Below are positions 62,433-64,000 of a stretch of DNA of 64,000 nt, one piece after another. The notes under the pieces are model-generated. The model made no database searches. It was not told the DNA's origin and saw only the letters and a list, made by a program, of their open reading frames with translations. Made by a program: the position numbers and the translations under genes. The stretch's first letter is position 1; every line of letters starts with the position of its first letter. Origin of the DNA: a virus; IMG/VR virus record IMGVR_UViG_3300021599_002318, positions 1-64,000 of that record. One strand, 5' to 3'.

Positions 62433-64000
62433 ATGGCATTATTTGATTATACATTATTAGTAACAGGGGATTGTCAAAATAACGGAAGCGGTGCATTCCA
62501 AATCTCTTTCTCAGGTGGTATAGAACCATATACCGTCCAATTTGTTGACCCTTATTATCCGACGGTTACATTAGCTGAAAATGCGCCAGTAACCAAATCA
62601 GGATTATTTAGTTCAGTCGTCCTAATGACTGTGAATGATAGCACTTTACCAACAAATCAAGAAATTAATGTTAACATACCTATTTCGAGTGGAGTGTGTT
62701 GTAGTGTTCTCGGTGTTCAGAACACCACTTGTGCTGAAAACAATGGTTCTGTTACTGGTTCCTCTAATACGATTTATTCTTCTGCAAATTATTCTGTCTT
62801 CTCAGGTGACGGAACACTTGTTCAAACTTTCCTTTCAAGCAACCCAACCGTAATTTTTGAAAATCTTTCGGCCGGAACATATTACTTGGCCGTTAGTGAT
62901 TTAGGTGGATGCTCAGGTTTTAGCCAAAGTTTTATCGTTGAACAATCTCTTCTCACCAACTACGGTTTATATTCCATACCTAATTCGAGTTGTGGAGGAA
63001 CCCCGATTGGTAAGATAATGGTCACGGGACTAACGGGACAAGGACCTTTTACTTATTTGTGGTCTAATGGTCAGACAGGTGCAACTGCAACAGGATTGAC
63101 TGAAGGATTATATTCGGTTGAAGTTAAAGATGGTTTTGGTTGTGTAAACATAAAAGATGCTGCTGTCGTCAACGTCGACCAAATGGGTGCGTTTTTCACA
63201 ACAGAAACCAATCCAAGTTGTTTCCAAAGCGATGGCTCAATTACTCTCACAATAACAGGTGGAAGTCAACCATATTATTACTCCGCGTCAACAGGCCAAG
63301 TTCTCATATCATATGCTCAAGATTTTACGATATCAGGATTATCTGCTGGTGATTACAATTTCTCAGTCACAGATGCTGGACTGTGTCAAATATTCACGGG
63401 GACTACTTTACTAACACCAAACGGGATGAGTTCTGTAAGTGTTGTTGGAACTAATTCTTATTGTTCAAGTAATGATGGATTGATAACTGTCACAGTTATA
63501 GGAGGACAAGGTCCCTTTACCTACACCTTGGTTGGCGACGGAGGAAACCAAAAAATTATTGTAGGACAACAACAAATTCAAACCTTTGAGAATTTATCTG
63601 CGGACACTTACTCAGTATTTGTTGAGGATTCTACAGGATGCCAATTTAGTCAAGAAGTGATAATATTGGCAATTAATAAATTCACACTTTCAACAGAAAT
63701 CACAGGAACAACGTGTAATCAAAACAACGGAAGTGTAAGAATTACTACATCACCAGGATATACTCTACCATTGGATTATTCAGTTGATGGAATATTGAAT
63801 GTTGTTGATACAAATTTAACAGCGGTAACATTTAATAACTTAACTTTTGGAAACCATGTTGTTACTGTTACTGACTCAACGGGATGTCAACAAACTCAAA
63901 CAATTTTCATCCCAAAAGGAGACAACTTAGATTTTAGTTTATATAGTATTAATTGTGGCTCAGGAAACGATGGTCAAATTACCGCATTCATCACTTCGGG
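62433..64000 (+). CDS. SprB-repeat tail fibre/adhesin-like protein (3' partial)
   Basis: Open from ATG 62433 to the window end (522 codons, no stop), six bases after the wedge gene. After an N-terminal domain of about 88 residues, Cys-containing repeats of about 75-95 residues begin near 62698, 62985, 63208, 63460, 63710 and 63950. The clearest copy reads TGQGPFTYLWSNGQTGATAT, then GLTEGLYSVEVKDGFGC: the SprB repeat (PF13573 type), known from the Flavobacterium gliding adhesin SprB. Ig-like beta modules in tandem suit a long fibre. Binding host surface structures is inferred; no catalytic motif. No signal peptide, as expected for a virion protein. Confidence 0.85.
   Translation, partial: MALFDYTLLVTGDCQNNGSGAFQISFSGGIEPYTVQFVDPYYPTVTLAENAPVTKSGLFSSVVLMTVNDSTLPTNQEINVNIPISSGVCCSVLGVQNTTCAENNGSVTGSSNTIYSSANYSVFSGDGTLVQTFLSSNPTVIFENLSAGTYYLAVSDLGGCSGFSQSFIVEQSLLTNYGLYSIPNSSCGGTPIGKIMVTGLTGQGPFTYLWSNGQTGATATGLTEGLYSVEVKDGFGCVNIKDAAVVNVDQMGAFFTTETNPSCFQSDGSITLTITGGSQPYYYSASTGQVLISYAQDFTISGLSAGDYNFSVTDAGLCQIFTGTTLLTPNGMSSVSVVGTNSYCSSNDGLITVTVIGGQGPFTYTLVGDGGNQKIIVGQQQIQTFENLSADTYSVFVEDSTGCQFSQEVIILAINKFTLSTEITGTTCNQNNGSVRITTSPGYTLPLDYSVDGILNVVDTNLTAVTFNNLTFGNHVVTVTDSTGCQQTQTIFIPKGDNLDFSLYSINCGSGNDGQITAFITS

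Noticed and set aside
1-64000. tRNA genes, insertion sequences, inteins or introns
   Set aside because: No cloverleaf-like sequence in the spacers, no transposase or integrase motif, and the polymerase, reductase, UvsX and helicase genes are uninterrupted.

Overview
The window is a 64 kb stretch of a tailed, contractile (T4-like, myovirus-type) bacteriophage genome, AT-rich and tightly packed, with no gene-free gap above about 150 bases. T4-type parts I recognise are neck gp13, probable gp14 and gp15, sheath gp18, tube gp19, a gp26/gp51-type tail-assembly protein, a tape-measure candidate, baseplate gp53, gp25 and gp6, a gp7/gpI-like wedge protein, polymerase gp43, gp32, UvsX, RNase H and a DnaB/gp41-type helicase. 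The host is most likely a member of the Bacteroidota, perhaps a flavobacterium. The reasons are SprB-type repeats in a fibre protein, a DUF5522-type small Cys protein typical of that phylum, A-rich leaders without Shine-Dalgarno sequences, and Pro-Thr linked appendage domains. This host call is inference.

Layout. 1-7131: a fibre-like protein with Pro-Thr linkers, then four overlapping glycosyltransferase genes and a small structural candidate. 7228-9960: DNA polymerase behind a foldable leader. 9937-15388 (minus strand): gp13, a small protein, a superoxide dismutase fused to a nuclease-like domain, a 70-residue protein, a SNF2 helicase and a SET-domain protein. 15447-25500: probable gp14, a peptidoglycan-binding-domain protein, gp15, a minus-strand ribbon-helix-helix gene, sheath, a HAD-type phosphatase, tube, a tail-assembly chaperone with a likely +1 frameshift, and a tape-measure candidate. 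25537-38559: two giant baseplate/hub proteins around a gp53-like protein. 38590-47322: two small proteins, then the replication and nucleotide module (gp32, UvsX, RNase H, 2OG-Fe(II) oxygenase, unknown, helicase, B12-dependent ribonucleotide reductase, DUF5522). 47343-64000: gp25, gp6 and a run of large baseplate and appendage proteins ending in a SprB-repeat protein that runs off the window.

Regulation. Fifteen genes on both strands are preceded by TATTTAT(A/C/T), always in the same orientation relative to the gene. This is the reverse complement of the T4 late promoter TATAAATA. Six hairpin-plus-T-run terminators separate units. The gp32 gene has a perfect sigma70-type promoter (TTGACA, 17-base spacer, TATAAT), which suggests an early or middle class read by a housekeeping-type polymerase.

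The most unusual points are the SOD-nuclease fusion, the SET plus SNF2 pair, the +1 frameshift site TTT TTT CGC C between tube and tape measure, the inverted late motif, the fibre/glycosyltransferase/prolyl-hydroxylase-like set, and a baseplate protein with membrane-like helices. Terminase, portal, major capsid and prohead protease genes are not in this window.
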